This document shows positions 28,264-39,502 of a stretch of 64,000 bases of DNA, in pieces. Source of the stretch: Azoarcus sp. CIB. GTDB lineage: Bacteria > Pseudomonadota > Gammaproteobacteria > Burkholderiales > Rhodocyclaceae. The notes under the pieces were generated by a model. That model ran no database searches, was not told where the DNA came from, and saw only the letters and a program-made list of their open reading frames with translations. The stretch spans positions 4,774,001 through 4,838,000 of the forward strand of contig NZ_CP011072.1 in the NCBI RefSeq assembly GCF_001190925.1. The letters are read 5' to 3'. A program made the position numbers and the translations under genes. The stretch's first letter is position 1. The number at the start of each line of letters is the position of its first letter.

Positions 28264-30300
28264 TTGGCTGCCTTGTCGATCCGCTCCCTCCGCCTGCACT
28301 TGACGCTCGCACTGATCGCGAGCGTCGCGATTCCCGCATCCGCGGCCGAATCGCCCTATTTCGAGGAGCTGCCGCTGGTGCTGAGCGCGACGCGCCTGCC
28401 CCAGCCCCGGCACGAGGTGCCCGGCGCGGTGACGGTGATCGACCGCGAGCTGATCGCCGCGACCGGCTATCGCGACCTCGCGCGCGTGCTGCGGCTCGTA
28501 CCCGGAATGCAGATCGGACAGGAGCGCGGGCACGCGCAGTGGGTGACCTACCACGGCCTGTCGAGCGATTACCCGACCGAAATGCAGGTGCTGGTCGACG
28601 GCCGTTCGGCGATCAACGGCAGCGCCTTCGGCGGTGTCGACTGGACTGCCCTGCCCCTCACGCTCGACGAGATCGACCGCATCGAGGTGGTGCGCGGGAC
28701 GAATGCGACGAGCTACGGCGCCAACGCCTTCCTCGGCATCATCAACATCATCACCCGCCACAGCGTCGAGGACCCCGGACTGCGGGTGGACCTGCGCGCG
28801 GGCGACGACCGCATCCGCGACGCGACATTCACCTGGACCGGCGGCGGGGACCCGATGACCCTGCGCGCGAGCGCGGCCACGCAGCGGGACGAAGGCTTCG
28901 ACGGCCTGCACGACACGCGCCGCACCGACACCTTCTCCCTGCGCGGAGACCTGCAGATCGGCGCCGATGACGCCCTGCTCGTGCGGATCGCGAGCAACGC
29001 CGGGGTGCGCGGCGAGGGCTATCAGGGCTCGGTGTTCGACAACAACGGCACTCGCCACAGCAGGCACCACAGCCACAACCTCCATCTGCAGTGGCAGCAC
29101 AACGAGTCCGCGGACACGGAGTGGCTGCTCAACTACTACCGCAATCACGAACGAGCGCGCGAAGCGTGGCTCGCGAGCGCGCCGCCAATCTTCCCGGCAG
29201 TGCCGCTCAACCGCAAGCGCGAGAGCGTGCGCGACAGCATTGGCATCCAGCGGCGCAGCACCCCCGCCCCGCAGCTGCAGCTCGTGTGGGGGCTGGAGGC
29301 CCAGCGCGAGGATGTCGACGCACCCTTCCTCTATTTCAGCGGCAACCCCGACCCCCAGTACCTGTATCGCGGATCCGGGAACGTCGAGTGGCGCGCGCTG
29401 GACGACGTCACGCTGAACCTGGGGGGCGCGGTGGAGCGGTATTCCGGCGGGAAGACGCACTTCAGCCCGCGCGTCTTCGCCAACTGGCAGGCGGCCCCCG
29501 GACATACGCTGCGCGCCGGCTATTCCCGCGGCCTGCGCCAGAACAACGTGTTCTCGCGCTACGCGGACATCCGCGCGATCGACCCGGCGAGCGGCCGCGA
29601 ACTGGTCCGCCCCTACGTGCCCAATCCCGACCTCGAACAGACGCGCGTCGGCGCCCGCGAAATCGGCTACTTCGGCCGCTTCGAGACCTGGAACACGATG
29701 CTGGACGTACGGGTGTTCGAGGAGAATATCCACGACTTCGTCGTGCGCGTGCCGCAGCCGGATCCCGTTCCGGCGCCGCTGCTGTCGTCCTTCCTCGGCT
29801 CCACGCGCTACGAAAACCTCGACTCCGCCGTGCGCCTGCGCGGCATCGAATACGAGCTGTCGACACGCCCGCGGCCGGGCACGGAGCTGCGTGTCGCGCA
29901 CGCCATCCTCGACCGCGACAGCCGCAGCGCCGCGATCGAGGACCGCAGCGCCCCCTACACCGCGGCGGTGAGCTGGATCCAGGACTGGGGCGGCGGCTGG
30001 AAGAGCATGCTCAGCGTGATGCGCATGGGGCCGCTCGCCGGCGGCGACGGCTATGTGCCGCGTTACCGCTTCGTCGCCCGGCCCTACACGACGGCTGATG
30101 CGAACATCACCTACACGACCCGCGTCGCAGGTCACGCCGTGCAACTGGGCCTCACCGCGCAGAACATCGGATCCCGTCACCAGGAATTCGCCGATCGCAG
30201 CCAGCAGGCCGCAAGCGGCTCTGACGACCCGGTGAACCGGGTTTGCCCGACCGCCTACCTCTCGCTCAGCATCGCGCTGGAGCGCGGCAAACGCCCGTGA
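28264..30300 (+). CDS. TonB-dependent outer-membrane receptor
   Basis: A 678-residue receptor with a signal peptide, plug domain (residues about 40-165: LVLSATRLPQPRHEVPGAV, VLVDGRSAINGSAFGGVDW, DRIEVVRGTNATSYGANAF) and beta-barrel. The start appears to be TTG 28264; no in-frame ATG fits. The last residue is not the usual aromatic one. The stop overlaps the next gene (GTGA) and a NamZ-type muramidase follows. This suggests, but does not show, that the substrate is a cell-wall fragment or another compound handled by those proteins. Confidence 0.88.
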   Translation: MAALSIRSLRLHLTLALIASVAIPASAAESPYFEELPLVLSATRLPQPRHEVPGAVTVIDRELIAATGYRDLARVLRLVPGMQIGQERGHAQWVTYHGLSSDYPTEMQVLVDGRSAINGSAFGGVDWTALPLTLDEIDRIEVVRGTNATSYGANAFLGIINIITRHSVEDPGLRVDLRAGDDRIRDATFTWTGGGDPMTLRASAATQRDEGFDGLHDTRRTDTFSLRGDLQIGADDALLVRIASNAGVRGEGYQGSVFDNNGTRHSRHHSHNLHLQWQHNESADTEWLLNYYRNHERAREAWLASAPPIFPAVPLNRKRESVRDSIGIQRRSTPAPQLQLVWGLEAQREDVDAPFLYFSGNPDPQYLYRGSGNVEWRALDDVTLNLGGAVERYSGGKTHFSPRVFANWQAAPGHTLRAGYSRGLRQNNVFSRYADIRAIDPASGRELVRPYVPNPDLEQTRVGAREIGYFGRFETWNTMLDVRVFEENIHDFVVRVPQPDPVPAPLLSSFLGSTRYENLDSAVRLRGIEYELSTRPRPGTELRVAHAILDRDSRSAAIEDRSAPYTAAVSWIQDWGGGWKSMLSVMRMGPLAGGDGYVPRYRFVARPYTTADANITYTTRVAGHAVQLGLTAQNIGSRHQEFADRSQQAASGSDDPVNRVCPTAYLSLSIALERGKRP

Positions 30301-30845
30301 CCGCCGCAGCGAAGGCCGAGCTTCGTCCTTATCCTGAGGGGCAACCCTGCCCGATCGATGCGATCGCCGTGACCGTCTTCCGCGAGGACGCGGGCGGACT
30401 GCGGCTGCGCTTCGAACTCGTGGGAAAACTCGATCGGATCGCCGTCCCCGGCCCGCGCGCCGCGCGGATGGCGGACGGGCTGTGGGCGCACACCTGCTGC
30501 GAGGCCTTCGTCGCCATCCCCGGCAACCCGGCCTACCGCGAGTTCAACTTCTCGCCCTCCGGCGAATGGGCGATCTACGACTTCGATGCCTACCGCGAGC
30601 GCAGTGCGCCCGGGATGGTCCCGCCCGCCCCCCTCATCGCGTCGAGGCTCGCAGCGGACCGGCTCGTACTGGACGCCACGCTCGACGCAGCGGCCCTTCC
30701 CCACGGCTTGCCGCTCGAGCTCGGGCTCACGACGGTCGTCGAAAGCCTCGACGGCACGTTATCCTATTGGGCCCTGCGCCACCCCGGCGCCCGCCCCGAC
30801 TTCCACCTGCGCGACGCCTTCACGCTGACCCTGGCTCGGCCCTGA
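30297..30845 (+). CDS. DOMON-like domain protein
   Basis: A 182-residue protein with a beta-sandwich pattern of the DOMON-like type seen beside carbohydrate-active proteins (CEAFVAIPGNPAYREFNFSP, GEWAIYDFDAYRER). It has no signal peptide. The start GTG 30297 overlaps the TonB receptor stop codon, so the two are translationally coupled. DOMON-like domains bind sugars or haem; which applies here cannot be decided. The NamZ-type gene follows after 25 bases. Confidence 0.7.
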   Translation: MTAAAKAELRPYPEGQPCPIDAIAVTVFREDAGGLRLRFELVGKLDRIAVPGPRAARMADGLWAHTCCEAFVAIPGNPAYREFNFSPSGEWAIYDFDAYRERSAPGMVPPAPLIASRLAADRLVLDATLDAAALPHGLPLELGLTTVVESLDGTLSYWALRHPGARPDFHLRDAFTLTLARP

Positions 30846-30870
30846 ACGCGGCGCAAACGTCCCGCACACT

Positions 30871-32091
30871 ATGACCGCATCCATCCGGTTCGGCCTCGAC
30901 CGCCTGCTCGAAGACCCCGCGCTGCGCCGCCCGCTCGCCGGCCGCCGCGTCGCCCTGCTCGCCCACCCCGCGTCGGTCACGCGCGAACTCACGCATTCGC
31001 TCGACGCGCTTGGCGCCCTGCCCGACATCACGCTCAGCGCCGCCTTCGGGCCGCAGCACGGCCTGCGCGGCGACAAGCAGGACAACATGGTCGAGTCGCC
31101 CGACTTCATCGACCCGGCACACGGCATCCCGGTGTTCAGCCTGTACGGCGAGGTGCGCCGGCCGACCGACGCGATGATGGACACGTTCGACGTGCTGCTG
31201 GTCGACCTGCAGGATCTGGGCTGCCGCATCTACACCTTCATCACGACGCTGCGCTACGTGCTTGAAGCCGCCGCGCGCCACGGCAAGGCGGTGTGGGTGC
31301 TCGACCGCCCCAACCCCGCCGGGCGGCCGGTCGAGGGCCTTCTGCTGCGCCCCGGCTGGGAAAGCTTCGTCGGCGCCGGACCGCTACCCATGCGCCACGG
31401 CCTGACGATGGGCGAGCTCGCGCGCTGGTTCGTCGCGACCCTGAAACTCGACCTCGACTGCCAGGTCGTCACGATGGACGGCTGGCAGCCGGACGCGGCG
31501 CCCGGCTACGGCTGGCCGCTGGGCGAGCGCAGCTGGGTTAACCCGAGCCCCAACGCGCCCAACCTGTCGATGGCGCGCGCCTACGCGGGCACCGTGATGC
31601 TGGAAGGCACGACGCTGTCGGAAGGCCGCGGCACGACGCGCCCGCTGGAGCTCTTTGGCGCCCCCGACATCGACGCACGCGCGATCCGCGCCGAGATGCA
31701 GCGCCTCGCCCCGCACTGGCTCGCCGGCTGCGTGCTGCGCGAGTGCTGGTTCGAACCGACCTTCCACAAGCACGCCGGCAAACTGTGCAGCGGACTGCAG
31801 ATCCATGTCGAGGATCCGGCCCATTACGACCACGCCGCGTTCCGTCCGTGGCGCCTGCAGGCGCTCGCCTTCAAGGCGCTGCGTGCCCTGCAGCCCGACT
31901 ACCCGCTGTGGCGCGATTTCCCCTACGAGTACGAGCACGACCGCCTCGCGATCGACCTGATCAACGGCAGCGAGCTGTTGCGCCGCTGGGTGGACGATCC
32001 GGCCGCGACGCCGGCCGACCTCGACTCCCTGACCGTCCCCGACGAGGGCGAGTGGACCGCGGCGCGCGAACCCCTCCTGCTGTATCGCTGA
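30871..32091 (+). CDS. NamZ-type exo-beta-N-acetylmuramidase (DUF1343)
   Basis: A 406-residue protein of the DUF1343 family, whose characterised member NamZ (GH171) removes terminal MurNAc from peptidoglycan fragments. Typical segments are LAHPASVTRELTHSLDAL, FGPQHGLRGDKQDNM, FSLYGEVRRPTDAMM and LEGTTLSEGRGTTRP (residues about 235-249). No signal peptide is visible, so it may act on imported fragments in the cytoplasm. It is third in a likely operon with the TonB receptor and the DOMON-like protein. Confidence 0.88.
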   Translation: MTASIRFGLDRLLEDPALRRPLAGRRVALLAHPASVTRELTHSLDALGALPDITLSAAFGPQHGLRGDKQDNMVESPDFIDPAHGIPVFSLYGEVRRPTDAMMDTFDVLLVDLQDLGCRIYTFITTLRYVLEAAARHGKAVWVLDRPNPAGRPVEGLLLRPGWESFVGAGPLPMRHGLTMGELARWFVATLKLDLDCQVVTMDGWQPDAAPGYGWPLGERSWVNPSPNAPNLSMARAYAGTVMLEGTTLSEGRGTTRPLELFGAPDIDARAIRAEMQRLAPHWLAGCVLRECWFEPTFHKHAGKLCSGLQIHVEDPAHYDHAAFRPWRLQALAFKALRALQPDYPLWRDFPYEYEHDRLAIDLINGSELLRRWVDDPAATPADLDSLTVPDEGEWTAAREPLLLYR

Positions 32092-32374
32092 ACGACGCAA
32101 CGCGGCGACACGGCCCCGGATCGCCGCACCGCAGCATCGAGTATCAGGCTTTCCGCACGCCGCTTTGTAACTTTCCCTGAGTGAACTGCGCCGCAGCGCA
32201 GCAAATCCCCAATGCCGTCGCCAGCCGGCGACAACGCAAAGGCCGCGCCACACGCGGCTTTCGGCGCGCAGGCCGGCCTGTCCGTCGCTTCGCGGCGACG
32301 CTTTTGCGCCCGCGCGCCCCTCCCCAGCCATGCCAATGGCTTCAACACGCTGATACAAAACACTTTTCCATGAC
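32092..32374. other. Non-coding gap before EF-hand gene
   Basis: No supportable ORF. A short inverted repeat (CCGCG/CGCGG around 32242-32263, with AAAGG before and CTTTC after) could be a weak terminator for the NamZ-type gene. The 3' part becomes AT-richer toward the sigma-54-like promoter at 32375 and may hold an activator site. Confidence 0.4.
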
Positions 32375-32390
32375 TGGCCCGCCGCTTGCA
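32375..32390 (+). promoter_or_regulatory. Sigma-54-type promoter (-24/-12)
   Basis: TGGCCCGCCGCTTGCA matches the consensus TGGCACG-N4-TTGCA with one change and has the invariant GG-N10-GC spacing. Transcription should start near 32401, about 45 bases before the EF-hand gene start at 32446. Sigma-54 control would require an enhancer-binding activator; its site is not identified. Confidence 0.55.
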
Positions 32391-32445
32391 AAGTGGCGAA
32401 GGTGTTCTGCGTTCCCCGCAGGATCCCCCAGGATGGAGAAACAAC

Positions 32446-32757
32446 GTGCTAACCAAACGCCTGATCTGCGCCACGCTCGCGCTGAGCGTGCTGGCCCCGC
32501 TGGTCGCCGCCGCCGCCGGGGCCTTCACGCCCGTCGCCCTCGACTCCCAGTCGCAGCGCGCCACGGAACCCGAACCGGACGCGAACTACGTCTTCGGCCT
32601 GCTCGACCGCAACAGCGACAGCCGCATCGACGGCGACGAAGCGCGCGCCTCGGCGCCGCTGGTGAAGTACTTCGGCGACATCGACACCGATTCCGACGGC
32701 AAGATCAGCCGTCCCGAATGGGTCGCCTATTTCCAGCACATGGATCCGCGCACCTGA
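32446..32757 (+). CDS. Secreted EF-hand calcium-binding protein
   Basis: A 103-residue periplasmic protein with a signal peptide (LICATLALSVLAPLVAAAAG) and two EF-hand loops: DRNSDSRIDGDE and DTDSDGKISRPE, each with Asp at positions 1, 3 and 5 or close equivalents and Glu at 12. The start is GTG 32446, preceded by GGATGGAGAAACAAC. The sigma-54-like promoter lies immediately upstream. A calcium sensor or buffer role is likely; the partner is unknown. Confidence 0.82.
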   Translation: MLTKRLICATLALSVLAPLVAAAAGAFTPVALDSQSQRATEPEPDANYVFGLLDRNSDSRIDGDEARASAPLVKYFGDIDTDSDGKISRPEWVAYFQHMDPRT

Positions 32758-32935
32758 GCGCTGCGCCCGCCCCCTCATCGCATTCCTGACCCCGAACGCG
32801 CGGGCGCTTCCGAGCGCGTAAGTCGCCTTCCCGCAACGTCGCATCCTGCCGCGGCCCCGTCGCGGCAGCTACAATTCGCAACGAGATGTTGCGCCGGCCC
32901 CGCGGCGCGGCACGACCGCCACCGGAGCGAATGCG

Positions 32936-33877
32936 ATGAACGACGCCCTGCGCATCTTTGCGTGCAACTCCAACTGTCCGCTGGCCGCGGAGATCTGCGA
33001 CACGCTCGGACTGGCGCTGAGCCCGCTGGAGATCTCGCGCTTCTCGAACGACAACCTGCACGTGCAGATCCGCGACAACGTGCGCGAGCGCGACGTGTTC
33101 GTCGTGCAGTCCTTCACCGAGCCGGTGAGCGACCACATCATGGAGCTGATGATCACGCTCGACGCGCTGCGCAGCGCCTCGGCGCGGCGCGTGACCGCGG
33201 TGATCCCCTACTACTCCTACGCGCGCTCCGACAAGAAGGACGCCCCGCGCATCTCGATCACCGGGCGCCTGATCGCCGACATGCTGCAGACCGCGGGCGC
33301 CAACCGTGTGCTGACGATGGACCTGCACGCCGACCAGGTGCACGGCTTCTTCTCGGTGCCGGTCGACCACCTCACCGCGATCCCGACCATCGCCGAGCAC
33401 TTCCGCCGCCACCACGACCTCGCGCACATGGTCGCAGTCGCGACCGACGCCGGCGGCGCGAAACGCGTCGGGCGCTTCTCCGAGCGCCTGGGCATCCCGA
33501 TGGCGATCATCGACAAGCGCCGCGTCAGCGACACCAACGTCACCCACGGCGAGGTCGTCGGCAACGTGAAGGGGCACGACGTCGTGATCTTCGAGGACGA
33601 GATCTCGACCGGCGGCACGCTGCTGTCGACGATCGGCACGCTGAAAGCCGCCGGCGCACGCTCGATCCACGTCGGCGCCGTGCATGCGGTGCTGTGCGGC
33701 CCGGCGATCGACCGCCTGCGCGACGCGCCGATCGAGTCCATCGTCGTCACCAACACCGTGCACATGCCGCCGGGCAAGCGCCTGGACAAGATCACCCAGC
33801 TCACCGTCGCGCCGCTGTTCGCGTCGGCGATCGAGCGCATCCACAGCGGCGAGAGCGTCGGCGCGCTGTTCGAGTAG
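32936..33877 (+). CDS. prs: Ribose-phosphate pyrophosphokinase (divergent paralogue)
   Basis: A 313-residue PRPP synthetase that would make PRPP from ribose-5-phosphate and ATP. Conserved parts include RFSNDNLHVQIRDNVRERDV, IPYYSYARSDKKD and MDLHADQVHGFF. The PRPP/ribose-phosphate loop reads VVIFEDEISTGGTL instead of the usual VDDMVDTAGT type, and several core residues differ from housekeeping Prs. It may therefore be a second, specialised copy. It stands alone between the EF-hand gene and the broken DedA gene. Confidence 0.82.
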   Translation: MNDALRIFACNSNCPLAAEICDTLGLALSPLEISRFSNDNLHVQIRDNVRERDVFVVQSFTEPVSDHIMELMITLDALRSASARRVTAVIPYYSYARSDKKDAPRISITGRLIADMLQTAGANRVLTMDLHADQVHGFFSVPVDHLTAIPTIAEHFRRHHDLAHMVAVATDAGGAKRVGRFSERLGIPMAIIDKRRVSDTNVTHGEVVGNVKGHDVVIFEDEISTGGTLLSTIGTLKAAGARSIHVGAVHAVLCGPAIDRLRDAPIESIVVTNTVHMPPGKRLDKITQLTVAPLFASAIERIHSGESVGALFE

Positions 33878-33889
33878 CGTCGTACCGGC

Positions 33890-34814
33890 TCAGGCCGTCC
33901 GATTCGCCGCCAGCCAGGCCTCGTAGCCACCCCTGAGCGGTCGCGCCGCGGCATAGCCGAGCCCGGCCAGCACATGTGCGGCACGCACCGCGGTCGCATC
34001 GGCGGGGCACGCGCACATCGTCACGATGGGCCGATCGCGCGGCCAGTCGCCCACGACGTCCATCAATCTTTGCACATCCGCCGTGCGCGCCCCCCGCCAC
34101 CGGCCCGGTCTCCGCAACCATCGTCGCGCTGCGCAGGTCGAGCAGCAGCGGCGGCGTGTCGGATGCGAGTGCCTCCATCAGTTCCAGCGGCGTGACATGC
34201 GGGATCGCGGCGAGCTTCTCGAAGCGGTAGCGCTGCCACAGCTTCCAGGCGATCCATCCGCCCAGCGCAAGCGCCAGCCCGACGATCATCGTCGAACCGT
34301 GGCGACTCATCGCCGCGAGCGCGCTCTGCAACTCGTCGCGCAGCCACCAGCCGGCGAGAATGGCGCCCCCCGCCCACAGCGCGGCCCCCGCTGCGGCCGC
34401 CGCGAGGAATCCCGGCAGCGGCATGCGCAGCGAACCGGCGATGGGCGGCGCGACGGTCGAGAAACCCGGCACGAACTTCGCAACGACCAGCGACCACACG
34501 CCCCAGCGCATGAAGCGCGCCTCGGTCTGCGTCACGCAGGAACCGGGATTGAGCGACAGCCGGCACAGGCCGGACAGCACGCGATAGCCGAAGATACGCC
34601 CGGCGAGATACCACACCCAGTCGGCGACGACCGAGGCACCCACCGCCGCAGCGAGCATCGCGCCCGCCTGGCCGGAGCCCGCCGCGAGACTGCCCGCGAC
34701 CAGCAGCGTCGGCACCGCCGGCACCGGCAAGCCCAGCTGCTGGAGCAGCACATTGACGAACACGACCCAAACGGCGTCGCGCTGGATCGCTTCGGTGATC
34801 TGGCTGAGATCCAT
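33890..34814 (-). pseudogene. DedA-rhodanese fusion with a +1 frameshift
   Basis: The first 235 or so codons from ATG 34814 (ribosome site GGGAGGGG) encode a DedA/VTT membrane protein (PGFSTVAPPIAGSLRMP) and the start of a rhodanese domain (PPLLLDLRSATMVAETGPVAG). The frame then fails, and the rest of the rhodanese (ADVQRLMDVVGDW, active-site TMCACPADA, RPLRGGYEAW) continues one frame away to 33890. Deleting one base from the C6 run at 34090-34095 restores a single 307-residue protein. It is either a real frameshift or a homopolymer sequencing error. Confidence 0.8.
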
Positions 34815-34844
34815 CACGCCCCTCCCGGCGTCGCCGGGGAGCTC

Positions 34845-34886
34845 CAAAAGGAAAGAACCACGATTCTCTCGCGAAAACCGTGGTTC
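34845..34886 (-). terminator. Terminator after Gly/His-rich secreted protein gene
   Basis: On the minus strand GAACCACG (34886-34879) pairs with CGTGGTTC (34862-34855), and the tract TTTCCTTTT follows. It lies 41 bases beyond the stop of the upstream gene and before the DedA gene start. Confidence 0.6.
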
Positions 34887-34927
34887 CGTATCTCAGCCGG
34901 GAGGAAACGGCGCGAGAATGTGCGGGC

Positions 34928-35305
34928 TCAGCGCTCGGGGTCGCCCTTCAGGCCACGCACGAAGGCCTTGCTGCCGTCACGCACGGTGTGGCCGATCGTA
35001 ATGCCGGTGCGCTTCATCACGTCCCAGGTCACGACGGCCGCGTCGCGCGCGGTGTGGCCGACCGCCTTGCCGGCGTTCCCGGCCGCATGCCCCACTTCCT
35101 TGCCGGCATCGCGTGCGCCGGTGCCGATGTCGTGCATCGTCGAGCCGACGCCGTGGCCGACGTCCTCGGCCGTCGTCGTGCCGCGGGAATCCTGCGCATG
35201 GCCCGGCGAGGTAGCCACCACGCCCGCCGCCAGCAGCATGCCGGCGAGGATGGCAGCGGTGGAGGCCGGTGTGCGAGACCGGCCGGATCGGATGCTTGCT
35301 TGCAT
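34928..35305 (-). CDS. Small secreted protein rich in Gly, His and Ala, unknown
   Basis: A 125-residue protein with a signal peptide (ILAGMLLAAGVVATSPGHAQ). The mature part carries loose repeats of the form GxAxGHxxxDA (VGHGVGSTMHDIG, VGHAAGNAGKAVGHTARDA). The start ATG 35305 is supported by AGGAGAG eight bases upstream; the frame runs far upstream only as antisense of metH. I do not recognise a family. The repeated GH pairs could bind metal, but this is a guess. Confidence 0.65.
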   Translation of the reverse strand: MQASIRSGRSRTPASTAAILAGMLLAAGVVATSPGHAQDSRGTTTAEDVGHGVGSTMHDIGTGARDAGKEVGHAAGNAGKAVGHTARDAAVVTWDVMKRTGITIGHTVRDGSKAFVRGLKGDPER

Positions 35306-35415
35306 GATCGGGTCTCTCCTGTTGTGGAATCTGCTCGGGCACCACGTTCCTCCCCCTTCAAGTCTAGGCCAGCACCCGACCTCCCGGGGTAAGCACGCGT
35401 AACGCCCCGAAACGC

Positions 35416-39105
<3,690 letters not shown>

Positions 39106-39155
39106 GGTTCTACCTCGGTCGATTCAAACACCGGGCGGAAGCCGCAGGAGCGCAC

Positions 39156-39203
39156 AAAAGCAAACGGCGCGGCAAACCCCGGTGGTGGTTTGCGAGCGCC
39201 GTT
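39156..39203 (-). terminator. Expression-platform hairpin of the SAH riboswitch
   Basis: On the minus strand the aptamer's 3' strand AACGGCGC plus GCAAACC (39203-39187) can pair with GGTTTGC and GCGCCGTT (39178-39163) to give a stem of about 15 bp. A short U-rich tract (GCUUUUGU) follows. The first arm is the conserved 3' strand of the aptamer, so hairpin and aptamer exclude each other. SAH binding should therefore prevent it and turn metH on. The U-tract is weak, so it may be an anti-translation rather than a terminator structure. Confidence 0.65.
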
Positions 39204-39252
39204 GTTCGGTTGCCGAGCCTGGCCCGTCAGTTCGGGTCGCAGCGCTCCTCGG
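39194..39252 (-). promoter_or_regulatory. SAH riboswitch aptamer upstream of metH
   Basis: The minus strand reads CCGAGGAGCGCUGCGACC, then CCAGGCUCGG, then AACGGCGCUC, in the order and spacing of the S-adenosylhomocysteine riboswitch known in beta- and gammaproteobacteria. P1 forms between GAGCGC and GGCGCUC, and a second helix with CCGAG/CUCGG is present. SAH is the toxic product of methylation reactions, and this class activates ahcY and metH when SAH rises. It lies about 90 bases before the metH start. Confidence 0.9.
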
Positions 39253-39262
39253 CAAGCGCGTG

Positions 39263-39291
39263 ATTCTATGGAATTTTTCCGCCGGTGCCAA
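39263..39291 (-). promoter_or_regulatory. Sigma-70 promoter of metH
   Basis: On the minus strand TTGGCA (39291-39286) and TAGAAT (39268-39263) are 17 bases apart. Transcription would start near 39256, just before the first conserved base of the SAH aptamer, which is strong positional support. Confidence 0.75.
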
Positions 39292-39368
39292 GCCGGCACC
39301 TCGGGCGGTCACATCAATGCCGTTCCTGCGGCTCCGCCTGCGGATACTGTCGATACCCGGTCGCATTC

Positions 39369-39464
39369 GTAGGGCGGGAGGAACGAAGTGGATCCCGCCA
39401 TGTCGGACGCGGGAATCCGCCTGGCCGCCGTGTGGCGGGATACGCTGCGCTGCTCCCGCCCTAC
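39369..39464. repeat. REP-like long inverted repeat between metH and pilY1
   Basis: GTAGGGCGGGAGGAACGAAG... at 39369-39400 and its imperfect complement ending CTCCCGCCCTAC at 39433-39464 flank about 32 bases. The layout (a GTAGGGCGGG arm, a GGATCCCGCCA part, the mirror arm TGGCGGGATACGCT) is that of the dispersed palindromic intergenic elements common in proteobacterial genomes. It lies just upstream of the metH promoter and just downstream of pilY1 and may also terminate pilY1 transcription. Confidence 0.6.
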
Positions 39465-39502
39465 GCAAGCTCGTCCGATTGCCGGGAGCCGGGAGCCTGC
39501 GG

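Noticed and set aside
28195..30180. Long minus-strand frame opposite the TonB receptor
   Set aside because: The plus-strand product has a signal peptide, plug and barrel; the minus-strand product has no domain.
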